Positions 27,998 through 36,414 of a stretch of DNA of 64,000 nt are shown here, piece after piece. A program made the translations under genes and the position numbers. Positions within the stretch are counted from its first letter, which is position 1; the number at the start of each line of letters is the position of its first letter. The stretch is from Pelagibius sp037652055. Lineage in GTDB: Bacteria; Pseudomonadota; Alphaproteobacteria; Kiloniellales; Kiloniellaceae. The notes under the pieces were generated by a model. The model did no database searches and had not been told where the DNA came from. It saw only the letters and a program-made list of their open reading frames with translations. The stretch is taken from positions 124,001-188,000 of the forward strand of contig NZ_JBBKAH010000012.1 in assembly GCF_037652055.1 (NCBI RefSeq). Reading direction: 5' to 3'.

Positions 27998-29257
27998 CTA
28001 GTGCAACTCGGGACGCGGCCCGGCGCCGCGCTCGTCGATGACGCGGCCCTGGGCGAAGCGCTCCAGGGTGAAGGCGGCGTTGTATTCGTGCGGCGCGTCG
28101 TTGGCGATGGTGTGGGCGAAGCACCAGCCCGAGGCCGGCGTGGCCTTGAAGCCGCCGTAGCACCAGCCGGCGTTGATGTAGAGGCCCGGCATCGGCCCCT
28201 TGCAGATGATCGGGCTGCCGTCCATCGACATGTCCATGATGCCGCCCCAGGACCGTAAGAGGCGCAGGCGCGCGAGGTTGGGGAAGAGCGTCACGGCGGC
28301 GGCGGCGACGTGCTTCACGATCGGCAGGTTGCCGCGCTGGGCGTAGGAGTTGTAGCCGTCGATGTCGCCGCCGAAGACCAGGCTGCCCTTGTCGGACTGG
28401 GAGATGTAGAGGTGCCCGGCGCCGTAGGTCACCACGCCGTCGATGAGCGGCTTCAGGGACTCCGAGACGAAGGCCTGCAAGACGTGGCTTTCGATGGGCA
28501 GGTTGTTGAGGCCCGCCTTCTGCAGCACCACCGATGTGTTGCCGGCGACGGCGACGCCCACCTTGCCGGCCCTGATGACTCCGCGCGAGGTCTCGACGCC
28601 GGTGATGGCGCCGTTCTCGCGCAGGAAGCCGGTGACCTCGCAGTTCTCGATCAGGTCGACGCCCTGGCGGTCGGCGCCGTAGGCGAAGCCCCAGGCGACC
28701 GCATCGTGCCTCGCGGTGCCGGCGCGCGGCTGCAGCAGGCCGCCGGCAACGGGAAAGCGCGTCTTGGCCGACATGTCGATGCCCGGGGCGTACTTCGCCA
28801 CCTGGTCGCGGTCCAGCAACTCGGCGTCGATGCCGTGCAGCCGCATGGCATTGCCGCGCCGTGCGTAGGCATCCATCTGGCTCGGCGTGTGTGCCAGGTT
28901 CAGCACGCCGCGCTGGGAGAACATGACGTTGTAGTTCAGGTCCTGCGACAGGCCCTCCCACAGCTTCATGGAGTGCTCGTAGAAATAGGCGTTGCCCGGC
29001 AGCATGTAGTTGGAGCGCACGATGGTGGTGTTGCGCCCGATGTTGCCGCCGCCCAGCCAGCCCTTCTCCAGCACCGCCACGTTGGTGATGCCGTGGTTCC
29101 TGGCCATGTAGTAGGCGGTGGCGAGGCCGTGCCCGCCGCCGCCGATGATGATGACATCATAGGCCGGCTTGGGCTCCGGCGAGCGCCACACGCGCTCCCA
29201 ATTCCTGTTGCCGCTCAAGGCATTGCCGAGCAGCGAAAAGACCGAATAACGCGCCAT
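27998..29257 (-). CDS. soxB: Sarcosine oxidase beta subunit
   Basis: The 419-residue flavoprotein subunit that carries the sarcosine-oxidising site. The FAD-binding IIIGGGGHGLATAYYMARN lies at about 36-54. GNIGRNTTIVRSNYM follows, and GTARHDAVAWGFA holds His184, probably the residue bound to FMN in the tetrameric enzymes. The C-terminal part has GWCYGGFKATPASGWCFAHTI. It is the first sox gene; the upstream 142 bases (29258-29399) would carry the operon promoter, but I see no convincing boxes. Confidence 0.95.
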   Translation of the reverse strand: MARYSVFSLLGNALSGNRNWERVWRSPEPKPAYDVIIIGGGGHGLATAYYMARNHGITNVAVLEKGWLGGGNIGRNTTIVRSNYMLPGNAYFYEHSMKLWEGLSQDLNYNVMFSQRGVLNLAHTPSQMDAYARRGNAMRLHGIDAELLDRDQVAKYAPGIDMSAKTRFPVAGGLLQPRAGTARHDAVAWGFAYGADRQGVDLIENCEVTGFLRENGAITGVETSRGVIRAGKVGVAVAGNTSVVLQKAGLNNLPIESHVLQAFVSESLKPLIDGVVTYGAGHLYISQSDKGSLVFGGDIDGYNSYAQRGNLPIVKHVAAAAVTLFPNLARLRLLRSWGGIMDMSMDGSPIICKGPMPGLYINAGWCYGGFKATPASGWCFAHTIANDAPHEYNAAFTLERFAQGRVIDERGAGPRPELH

Positions 29258-29399
29258 GTCGAAAGGAATCCCGGGACTGAAGTCGGGCCATTAGGGCGCG
29301 GCGGTGCGTCCGGGTCCAGCGCCGGGCGACACTATCGGATTATTCAATCGAATGGATCGGCAGGGGCGATGGTGGACGAGCCCTGTTGCGATGGAAAGG

Positions 29400-29888
29400 T
29401 TATACGGCGGCGTGCAAACCGCGCCCGAGATCTTGGGTTTCGGACGCCTTGGGTTGCGACCGGACAACTTGCTCGAAACTGGTTGCGGCAAGGGCAATGG
29501 TACCGAGATTGCAGTCGATTTCGTATTCCCAGACCGTCGTCTCGCCGTTTGTGGAAAGCCGCGGGTTCCGACGCTTCAGATCGGAAATGAACAGCAATGT
29601 GCTGTTCCCATAGTCCAGGTCGGCTGAGAAACCGCTGACATTCAGAAATCTCAGGTCGCAGGGCGAGACCCAGAATTTGTATTGCTTGTTAGGCTGCTCT
29701 TGCCAGTGGAAGAGGTAGTCGATATCCAACCTCACGGAGAAATCTTCATCCGGCAGCGTGATCGAGTATATCCGGCAGTCGTGCCATCCCATTTGCCCAA
29801 AATCAGCATCTGTCCAGCGATCCTTCACCTGCATTGCGGCCCCCCAAATAGTTCGGTTCAATCTATTAACATCCCCGCCAATGTTCAT
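29400..29888 (-). CDS. Hypothetical protein, low-GC orphan
   Basis: A 162-residue protein I do not recognise. It is soluble, rich in Asp and aromatic residues (MGWHDCRIYSITLPDEDFSV, LDIDYLFHWQEQ, YKFWVSPCDLRFLNVSGFSA), and looks like a mixed alpha/beta fold. Met19 (MQVKDRWTDADF, ATG at 29834) is an equally likely start. The gene is clearly richer in A and T than its neighbours and lies alone between two catabolic units, which suggests recent acquisition. Small immunity-type proteins have similar composition, but I have no motif to support that. Confidence 0.6.
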   Translation of the reverse strand: MNIGGDVNRLNRTIWGAAMQVKDRWTDADFGQMGWHDCRIYSITLPDEDFSVRLDIDYLFHWQEQPNKQYKFWVSPCDLRFLNVSGFSADLDYGNSTLLFISDLKRRNPRLSTNGETTVWEYEIDCNLGTIALAATSFEQVVRSQPKASETQDLGRGLHAAV

Positions 29889-30025
29889 AAAACGACTCCC
29901 GGCACCCTGATTTTCCCCTCCATCGGGCCGGCTGATGGAAGCCTATCGTTCTCGCCGATTGTCCGCCCCGGGCGGCGCGGCGGGCCTTAGTCTGCCCGGA
30001 AACCCGACCCCTTGGAGGAGCCCCC

Positions 30026-31372
30026 ATGGCGTTTCCCGACCGCAGCCGCATCGTCATCATCGGTGCCGGCATTCATGGCCTTTCGACTGCGCTGCACCTG
30101 GCCGCGGCGCTGGACGCCAAGGGTAAGGGCGGCGGCAAGGACGTGCTGGTGATCGACAAGGGCGGCATCGCCGCCGGGGCCAGCGGTATCGCCTGCGGCG
30201 TGGTGCGCAACAACTACTTCCAGCCGGCCATGCGCGAGCTCATGGCGCACTCGGTGGCGGTGTGGGAGAGCGATCCCAAGGCCTACAGCTATCATGCCGT
30301 GGGCTACATGCAGATCAGCCCGGAGGTGATGCACGAAGACGTCGCCTCGATCTATGCCCAGCAGCAGGCCATCGGCTACGACTCCGTCTTCATCGAGGGC
30401 GCCAAGGATTGCGACCTCTACATGAAGGGCCTCTACGACGACTGGCAGGCCAAGGGCATCACCTCGGTGCTGCACGAGAAGAAGGGCGGCTACGCCAACA
30501 ACACCGCGGCGATCTACGGCCTGGCCGCCAAGGCCGAGGCCAAGGGCGTGCGGATCCTGACCGGCGTCACCGTCACCGGCTTCGAGTTCGGCCACAACTC
30601 GGAGGCCATCGCCGCCGTCGAGACCGACAAGGGCCGCATCGCCTGCGACCAGGTGGTGATCGGCACCGGTCCCTGGGTGCGCGACTTCTGGGACATGCTG
30701 GAGCTGCCCAAGACCATCGCCGTCAAGGGCCGCGACGGCGCGCTGCATGAGGATGTGCCGATGTGGCGCTACTGGCAGCTGGAGGAGGGCGTGCTGGGCG
30801 TCGAGCCGGGCCACCTCACCACCAACGACGGCAGGATGCCCCCCGTGATGCACGTCGACACCGACGCGCCGCTCTACTCGGACGTCGACGGCTCCCTCAT
30901 CACCGACAAGCTGTGGGGCATCTACTACAAGCCGGATTTCCATTTCAACGGCGTGCAGGGCGGCGCCTCGCCCTACGAGGTCACCACGCCGGTCGACGAC
31001 GTCGCCATCGACCCTTACGGGCCGTCGTCGCCGGAGTTCGTCTCATCGCCTGAATTCGCCCACATGTGGTGCTCGGCGCTGGCGCACTGCCACAAGCGCT
31101 TCGAAGGCAAGATGGGGCTCTACAAGAACGAGCCCTCCGGCGGCATCGGCTGCTTCACGCCGGACTCCTTTCCGGTATTCGATCGCTTCCGCGAGAACGC
31201 CTACGTCATCGCGGACTCCAACCACGGCTACAAGATGATCGGCATCGGCAAGCTGGTGGCCGAGGAGATGACGAGCGGCGCCACGCCGGCGCTGCTGAAG
31301 CCCTTCCGTTTCGCGCGCTACGCCGAGGGCGACCTGCACCCGGTCTCCCACAGCCCCTTTCCCTGGAGCTGA
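30026..31372 (+). CDS. FAD-dependent oxidoreductase (DAO family, SoxB-like)
   Basis: A 448-residue flavoprotein. The dinucleotide-binding RIVIIGAGIHGLSTALHLAA is at 8-27, GASGIACGVVRNNYF follows, and GIGCFTPDSFPVFDRF plus DSNHGYKMIGIGKLVAEEM form the C-terminal FAD contact. It should oxidise an amino acid or N-methyl amine. Its length and order resemble the SoxB and glycine-oxidase group, and it lies close to soxBDAG and the DMGDH-like gene, so an N-methylated substrate is a fair guess. GGAGGAG gives a strong ribosome binding site before the ATG. No folate domain is present. Confidence 0.85.
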   Translation: MAFPDRSRIVIIGAGIHGLSTALHLAAALDAKGKGGGKDVLVIDKGGIAAGASGIACGVVRNNYFQPAMRELMAHSVAVWESDPKAYSYHAVGYMQISPEVMHEDVASIYAQQQAIGYDSVFIEGAKDCDLYMKGLYDDWQAKGITSVLHEKKGGYANNTAAIYGLAAKAEAKGVRILTGVTVTGFEFGHNSEAIAAVETDKGRIACDQVVIGTGPWVRDFWDMLELPKTIAVKGRDGALHEDVPMWRYWQLEEGVLGVEPGHLTTNDGRMPPVMHVDTDAPLYSDVDGSLITDKLWGIYYKPDFHFNGVQGGASPYEVTTPVDDVAIDPYGPSSPEFVSSPEFAHMWCSALAHCHKRFEGKMGLYKNEPSGGIGCFTPDSFPVFDRFRENAYVIADSNHGYKMIGIGKLVAEEMTSGATPALLKPFRFARYAEGDLHPVSHSPFPWS

Positions 31373-31420
31373 TTGCCGAAACTCTGCAATGACAATCGGC
31401 GTGTGGCCGGATCGGCCCTC

Positions 31421-31963
31421 TCAGGGAATCTCGGCGACCGGCAGGATCTTCAGTGGCGACTGCTTCACTTCGCCGGGGGCGAGGCCGGCCACCCATTCGC
31501 ATACGGTCATGCCGAGGACTCCGGTAACCGGCCCGTCGGCGCTGTCGGCCAGCGGCAGCAGGACGCGCTCGCCGACCGGCGTGCGATCGGCGGCCAGGTA
31601 GACGAGGCCCTTCATGGAGATCGCGGCCGGCTGCTCGATCATCGGCCGCCAGCGTTCTGCCACCACCTCGGCGCCCTGCGGCGGCAGGATATCGGCGAAG
31701 GTCAGGCCCTTGAGGTTGCCGCGTCCGAAGACGTCGGAGATCTCCGAGCCGGCGAGGCGGTAGCGAAAGCCTGTGGCCGGATCGTAGTCCATCAGGAAGA
31801 TGCGGGTCAAAGACCAGGGTATCTCGATGGGATCGATGTCGTCCTTGGCCGGCATGGGCCGGCCGCGGCGCTTGCCGCGCCAGTAGTCGAACAGCCTGCG
31901 CAGAGCCGGGTCGCTGACGAAACCGTCGAGTGGCGCCGTCGGCGCTGCTTCGCGCTCGGCCAT
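31421..31963 (-). CDS. PAS_5-domain protein
   Basis: A 180-residue protein made almost entirely of the alphaproteobacterial PAS_5 domain: LRRLFDYWRGKRRGRPMPAK, DDIDPIEIPWSLTRIFLMDY, YRLAGSEISDVFGRGNLKG. No output domain is attached, so it may be a stand-alone sensor or adaptor. ATG 31963 follows AGGAG. A perfect GC hairpin (31976-31990) sits two bases upstream of that site. It is divergent from the ABM gene. Confidence 0.82.
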   Translation of the reverse strand: MAEREAAPTAPLDGFVSDPALRRLFDYWRGKRRGRPMPAKDDIDPIEIPWSLTRIFLMDYDPATGFRYRLAGSEISDVFGRGNLKGLTFADILPPQGAEVVAERWRPMIEQPAAISMKGLVYLAADRTPVGERVLLPLADSADGPVTGVLGMTVCEWVAGLAPGEVKQSPLKILPVAEIP

Positions 31964-31975
31964 GGAGACTCCTGT

Positions 31976-31990
31976 GGGGGCGGCGCCCCC
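31976..31990 (-). promoter_or_regulatory. GC hairpin beside the ribosome binding site of the PAS_5 gene
   Basis: GGGGGC, three bases, GCCCCC. On the minus strand it ends two bases before AGGAG of the PAS_5 gene. It may affect initiation, but short GC palindromes are common here. The remaining divergent gap to 32153 shows no clear promoter boxes. Confidence 0.3.
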
Positions 31991-32153
31991 GAGGCTGATG
32001 TTGGTCCGACCATAGGCGGATCGCGCGCGCCGGATCAACGAAGAATCGCCGGACGGGCCCTTGGACGGTTGTCCCGGCGCGGGACGGGCGCGTAGCCTGC
32101 GCGCGCGGGGTGGCGATTGCGGCCGCTGCCGATGAACAACCGGAGGGTGGGTG

Positions 32154-32447
32154 ATGTTTGTGGTGACGGTGGTTTTCAAGGTGAAGAAGGATGTCGTCGA
32201 GGCTTTCCGCAAGGCGGTCCAGCAGCAGGCGAAGAACTCCCTGACGAAGGAAGAGGGCTGCGAGCGCTTCGACGTCTGCTTCGACAGCGACGACCCTCAG
32301 GGCGTCTTTCTTTACGAACTCTACGTCGATGCCGCGGCCTTCGAGGCCCATACCCAGACCGACCACTTCAAGAACTTCCGCGAGGTCTCGCAGCCGATGC
32401 TGGAAGACCGCGAGGTGAGGTTCTGGTCGCTGCAGAAGGCAGCCTGA
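32154..32447 (+). CDS. ABM-family putative quinol monooxygenase
   Basis: A 97-residue antibiotic-biosynthesis-monooxygenase-fold protein of the YgiN type: FVVTVVFKVKKDVVEAFRKA, SLTKEEGCERFDV, FLYELYVDAAAFEAHTQTDHF. Such proteins are small dimeric oxygenases or binding proteins without a cofactor. GTG at 32151 directly precedes the ATG; I take the ATG, which follows GGAGGGTGG. The next gene starts 181 bases downstream; that gap shows no clear element. Confidence 0.85.
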   Translation: MFVVTVVFKVKKDVVEAFRKAVQQQAKNSLTKEEGCERFDVCFDSDDPQGVFLYELYVDAAAFEAHTQTDHFKNFREVSQPMLEDREVRFWSLQKAA

Positions 32448-32628
32448 CGGAGGGCGGCGTGTTGCCCGCCGGCCCAGGCTGTGGCCGGAAGAGGGCAAGT
32501 CGGCCGTATCGGGAACCCGGGAATAACCGGCGGCGTTGGATGGTCGTTCTTAGCAGGAGGCCATGCAATGGTAATTCCTTGCTCTTTATCGATTTTCGCA
32601 AGGCAGGGCCGCGCCGTCAGGTGCGGCG

Positions 32629-34035
32629 ATGTCTAGTCTCGCATCCCACAGCCAGCCGGACCCGGACGGCGGCCCGACGGCAGGGCCGTCGCTGGCCGAC
32701 CGGATCAGCTTTGCCGCCTTCGTCGCGGCGCTTCTGTTCCTGGCTTTCCTGGGCGGCGCCTTCGTCATGCTGCTCGACATCTTCCCCGCCCGCCCCCTCA
32801 GCGACGCCTACCGCGGCGGCCAGGCCTATATCGCCAAGGCACAGCAATCGCAGGACCCGCTGACCTCGGATTTCTGGCAGCTCGAGCGGCGGCCGGAAAC
32901 CGGCGTGACGGTGAACGCGCCCGAGGCGCAGCCCGGCTACACCCTTTACACCTCCGGCCATGGCAGCGAGGCCTCGCTGATCGCCCTCGACGGCACCGTG
33001 CTGCAGACCTGGAAGCTGCCGTTCAGCGCCATCTGGAACGAGACCTCCCCCGTGAAGAACCCTCAGCGGGACCCCTTCCTGTACTGGCGCAAGGCTCACC
33101 TGCTGCCGAACGGCGATCTGCTGGCGCTCTTCGTGGCGACCGGCGACACCCCCTGGGGCTACGGCATGGTGAAGCTGGACAAGGACTCCAACGTCGTCTG
33201 GAGCTACCTGGGCCAGACCCACCACGATTTCGACCTCGCGCCCGACGGCCGCATCTTCGGGCTGACCCACCAGATGCGCAACAAGACCTTCGCCAATCAC
33301 ACGCAGCTGACGGTGCCGCGGCTGGACGACTTCCTCGTCGTCCTCGCACCCGACGGCCGGGAGATGAAGAAGGTCTCGATCCTCGACGCCCTGGTGAACT
33401 CCGGCTACGACCGCCTCCTGAACCGCGTCGTCTGGTACAACAAGCACGACTTCATCCATACCAACAACGTCGATTACATCGACGCCGAGAAGGCGGCGGC
33501 CCTGCCCTTTGCCAAGGAAGGTCAGGTGCTGCTGTCGTTCCGCGACATCGACACCATCGCGGTGCTGGACATCGAGTCCGAACGCATCGTGTGGGCGCGC
33601 CGCGGCAGCTGGCTGGCCCAGCACGATCCCGACATCCTGCCCAACGGCCATATCCTGCTGTACGACAATCTGGGCAGCTTCGGGGAGGGCGGACGTACCC
33701 GGATCCTGGAGATCGATCCCGTGACCGGCGCCGAGGTGTGGAGCTATGCCGGCAACGGCGAGATCCCCTTCGACAGTGAGGCGCGCGGCGCGCAAGAACG
33801 CCAGCCGAACGGTAATACCCTGATCACCGAATCTCACGGCGGGCGCCTGTTCGAGGTGACGCCGGATGGCCGCATCGTCTGGGAGTTTCTCAATCCCGTG
33901 CGGGCCTCCAACCCTGCCGACCCCGATGAGGCGATCATCCCCATCGTGTCCTGGGGGCAGCGCATTTCGCCGCAGGCGCTGGACCCGGCGTTCCGGGAAG
34001 AGCTGGCGGCAAAAACCAATGACAACAGGAGCTGA
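32629..34035 (+). CDS. Membrane-anchored arylsulfotransferase (ASST) family protein
   Basis: A 468-residue protein with one N-terminal membrane anchor (ISFAAFVAALLFLAFLGGAF, about 25-45) and a large exported beta-propeller domain. ASST-type signatures are clear: HLLPNGDLLALF, DFIHTNNVDYID, LAQHDPDILPNGHILLYDN, ITESHGGRLFEVTPDGRIVW. The His residues in IHTNNV, AQHDPD and ESHGG correspond in position to the catalytic His region of PAPS-independent arylsulfotransferases. Activity and donor are not proven. It is the first gene of a tight four-gene unit ending in a PAPS-type sulfotransferase. Confidence 0.82.
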   Translation: MSSLASHSQPDPDGGPTAGPSLADRISFAAFVAALLFLAFLGGAFVMLLDIFPARPLSDAYRGGQAYIAKAQQSQDPLTSDFWQLERRPETGVTVNAPEAQPGYTLYTSGHGSEASLIALDGTVLQTWKLPFSAIWNETSPVKNPQRDPFLYWRKAHLLPNGDLLALFVATGDTPWGYGMVKLDKDSNVVWSYLGQTHHDFDLAPDGRIFGLTHQMRNKTFANHTQLTVPRLDDFLVVLAPDGREMKKVSILDALVNSGYDRLLNRVVWYNKHDFIHTNNVDYIDAEKAAALPFAKEGQVLLSFRDIDTIAVLDIESERIVWARRGSWLAQHDPDILPNGHILLYDNLGSFGEGGRTRILEIDPVTGAEVWSYAGNGEIPFDSEARGAQERQPNGNTLITESHGGRLFEVTPDGRIVWEFLNPVRASNPADPDEAIIPIVSWGQRISPQALDPAFREELAAKTNDNRS

Positions 34036-34039
34036 CATC

Positions 34040-34309
34040 ATGATCCGCAAGCATGCCGCCTTCGCCGGCCTGGTAGCCGCCGGCCTGGTCTTTGCGGCCG
34101 GTCCGGCCGCCGCCTACATCGGCCCCGGCGCCGGCCTTTCGCTGCTCGGTGCGCTCTGGGGCGTGGCCGCGGCGGTGGTGGCAGCGCTTCTCTTCCTGCT
34201 GCTCTGGCCACTGCGCCGGCTGATGCGCAAGCGTCCCTCGGTGCAGCAGCGCGCCCAGCCGGTCCGCGCGGCGGAGCAGGACCGAAGCCCCGCGCAGGTG
34301 CCCCGCTAA
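34040..34309 (+). CDS. Small membrane protein with YIGPGAG motif
   Basis: An 89-residue protein with a signal peptide ending PAAA and a mature start YIGPGAGLSLLGALWG. One transmembrane helix follows (AAAVVAALLFLLLWPLRRLM), then a basic, disordered tail. Signal cleavage just before YIGPGAG would expose that motif outside the membrane. I know the YIGPGAG pattern from uncharacterised small membrane proteins but not a function. The ATG has AGGAG eight bases upstream, inside the end of the ASST-like gene, so the two are one transcript. Confidence 0.75.
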   Translation: MIRKHAAFAGLVAAGLVFAAGPAAAYIGPGAGLSLLGALWGVAAAVVAALLFLLLWPLRRLMRKRPSVQQRAQPVRAAEQDRSPAQVPR

Positions 34310-34339
34310 CTCCCTCCGGTTGCGACGTCACGACGATCC

Positions 34340-35104
34340 ATGGAAGCCATGAACCTCGGCCTGTTCGATCTCGCCGCGCCGCTGCTGTCCTCGCTCGACC
34401 AGGGGCTGGCGGCGGTGGTGCCCGCGGCGCCGCGGCTGGCGCTCTGGGGCCTCGTCGCGGCCGCCTTCTCGATGGCGCTCTACGCCGCCCTGTCGCCGCA
34501 GCATCGCCTGCGTCGCATCCGCGAGCAGGCCGTGGCGGCACGGCGGGCCCTTGACCACCACGACGGCAGCTTCGCCGAGGCGCGGCCCTTGATGAGGGCG
34601 ATGTTCGCGACCTCGATGAAGCAACTGGCCCTGGTCCTCGCCCCCGCGGTACTGGCCTCCCTGCCGGTGCTCTTCATGCTTGTCTGGCTGCATGGTGCCT
34701 TCGGTTATACCCTGCCGCAGCAGACGCAGGGCGTGGACCTGCGCACCGAGCCCGAGGGTTATGCGGCGGTGCTGCACCAGGACAACTCGAGGACCTATTC
34801 CGGTATCACGGTAGAAGAGGCGCCCTCCCTGGTGGTGCGTGACGGGGGCGGGCAGATCGTCGAGGAACGCTCGCTGCATGCGCCGGTCACCTCGCTGCAC
34901 AAGCGGCAATGGTGGAACGTGTTGATTGCCAATCCCCTGGGCTACATCGCCGACGCCAGCCCCCTGGAAGCCGTCGAGATCGACCTGCCGCGCCGCGAGG
35001 TGCTGCCCTTCGGGCCCTGGTGGCTGCGCACCTGGGAGTTCGTCTTCTTCACCACGCTGGTGGCGGCGTCCCTCGTCATCAAGCTGTTCTTCCGGCTGGT
35101 ATGA
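34340..35104 (+). CDS. Membrane protein with Oxa1/EMC3-like topology
   Basis: A 254-residue protein I cannot assign firmly. It has one helix near 27-48 (LALWGLVAAAFSMALYAALS), a basic cytoplasmic hairpin (PQHRLRRIREQAVAARRALD), a second membrane region near 95-120, a periplasmic-like part, and a last helix (WEFVFFTTLVAASLVIKLFF). The helix - charged coiled hairpin - Met-rich stretch (MRAMFATSMKQLALVLAP) layout resembles EMC3/TMCO1/DUF106 relatives of YidC. This is structural inference, not a motif match. The stop overlaps the sulfotransferase start as ATGA. Confidence 0.65.
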   Translation: MEAMNLGLFDLAAPLLSSLDQGLAAVVPAAPRLALWGLVAAAFSMALYAALSPQHRLRRIREQAVAARRALDHHDGSFAEARPLMRAMFATSMKQLALVLAPAVLASLPVLFMLVWLHGAFGYTLPQQTQGVDLRTEPEGYAAVLHQDNSRTYSGITVEEAPSLVVRDGGGQIVEERSLHAPVTSLHKRQWWNVLIANPLGYIADASPLEAVEIDLPRREVLPFGPWWLRTWEFVFFTTLVAASLVIKLFFRLV

Positions 35105-36255
35105 CCGCGCTCGCCGAAGCTTCCGCGTCATCGGCGGCGCCGTCCCGCTTCGATACCTTCCGGGTGACGCCCTGGGTGCATCACTGCGGCCGCTTCGTGG
35201 CGCGCAACCCGCGGCTCTGGGTGCGCCTCGGCAATGCCGAGACTCGGATCAGGGCGGCCGATATCGATCCCATCGCCGTGCGGCAGCCGGTGTTCGTCTG
35301 CGGCCTCGCGCGAGCGGGGACCACCATCCTGCTGGAGACGCTGGCCGCGCACCCGGATCTGGCCAGCCACCGCTACCGCGACGATCCCTTCGTCTTCACG
35401 CCGATCTTCTGGAACCTCTTTCTCTCCCGCCTGCCGGAGAGCCGGCAGGCACCGGCCGAGCGCGCCCATGCCGACGGCATCGCGGTAACCTCGGAGAGCC
35501 CGGAGGCTTTCGAAGAGATGATCTGGATGGCCTTTTTCGAGGGTCTGCATGATCCCGCACGGGGCTCCGGACACAGCGCCGTGCTGGACGCCGCGACCGA
35601 CTGCCCGGCCTTCGAGGCCTTCCTGCGCGACCATATCCGCAAGCTGCTCTGGGTGCGCGGGCGGCCGCGCTACCTGTCGAAGGCGAATTACGACGTCACC
35701 CGCATGGAGTATCTGCTGAAGCTGTTCCCCGACGCGCGCTTCGTGCTGCCGCTGCGCGCGCCGGAGGCGCACATCGCCTCCCTCGCCAAGCAGCATCGCC
35801 TGTTCTGCGAGGGCGAGCGGCGGCACCCGCGGGCCCTGCAGCACATGCGCCGCATCGGCCACTTCGAGTTCGGCCTCGACCGCCGGCCGATCGACGTCGG
35901 CGACGGTGCCATGCCGGCGATCCTGCAGGCCTTTCGCGACGGCGAGGAGGTCCGCGGCTGGGCGCTCTACTGGGCCAGCCTGCACAACTGGCTGGCCGGG
36001 CGCCTGGCGGAAAACGCGGCACTGCGCGGCGCCGTGCAGGTCGTCCGCTTCGAGGATCTCTGCCGCCGCCCCGAGGACGTGCTGCGGCAGGTCTTCCGGC
36101 ACTGCGGACTGGCCGATCATGACGGCATGATCGCCGCGGCGGCGCGCCGCATCCATGCGCCGACCTACTACCGCCCGGACTTCTCTCCGCAGGACAGCGC
36201 CATGATCGCGGCGCTGACGGGTGAGGCGGCGCAGCGCTTCGGCTATCCCCTCTGA
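35101..36255 (+). CDS. PAPS-dependent sulfotransferase family protein
   Basis: A 384-residue cytoplasmic-type sulfotransferase. The 5'-phosphosulfate loop is VFVCGLARAGTTILLETLAAH at about 61-80, and the 3'-phosphate contact is FVLPLRAPEAHIASLAKQH near 215. FEDLCRRPEDVLRQVFRHCG closes the fold. The acceptor is unknown. It overlaps the upstream membrane protein by ATGA and a GC hairpin at 36262-36277 follows, so it ends the four-gene unit. It has no signal peptide, unlike the ASST-like partner. Confidence 0.85.
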   Translation: MTALAEASASSAAPSRFDTFRVTPWVHHCGRFVARNPRLWVRLGNAETRIRAADIDPIAVRQPVFVCGLARAGTTILLETLAAHPDLASHRYRDDPFVFTPIFWNLFLSRLPESRQAPAERAHADGIAVTSESPEAFEEMIWMAFFEGLHDPARGSGHSAVLDAATDCPAFEAFLRDHIRKLLWVRGRPRYLSKANYDVTRMEYLLKLFPDARFVLPLRAPEAHIASLAKQHRLFCEGERRHPRALQHMRRIGHFEFGLDRRPIDVGDGAMPAILQAFRDGEEVRGWALYWASLHNWLAGRLAENAALRGAVQVVRFEDLCRRPEDVLRQVFRHCGLADHDGMIAAAARRIHAPTYYRPDFSPQDSAMIAALTGEAAQRFGYPL

Positions 36256-36261
36256 CCGGCC

Positions 36262-36277
36262 GGGCCGCGGCCGGCCC
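36262..36277 (+). terminator. GC hairpin after the sulfotransferase gene
   Basis: GGGCCG, four bases, CGGCCC begins six bases after the stop codon. There is no T-run, so termination would need Rho or the element only protects the message. The remaining bases to 36414 contain nothing else obvious before the AAGGATA ribosome binding site of the next gene. Confidence 0.4.
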
Positions 36278-36414
36278 GACGGACCTCCCTATCCAAGCCG
36301 TGGGTTGCTCTCTGGGCGCCATCGATGGTCGCTTGCGGGCCTGAAAGGGCGCCGGGAGCCGACTATTCCTGGCACGGTCTCCGAAGAACAAGGCGTTAAT
36401 ACAAGGATAGGCTT

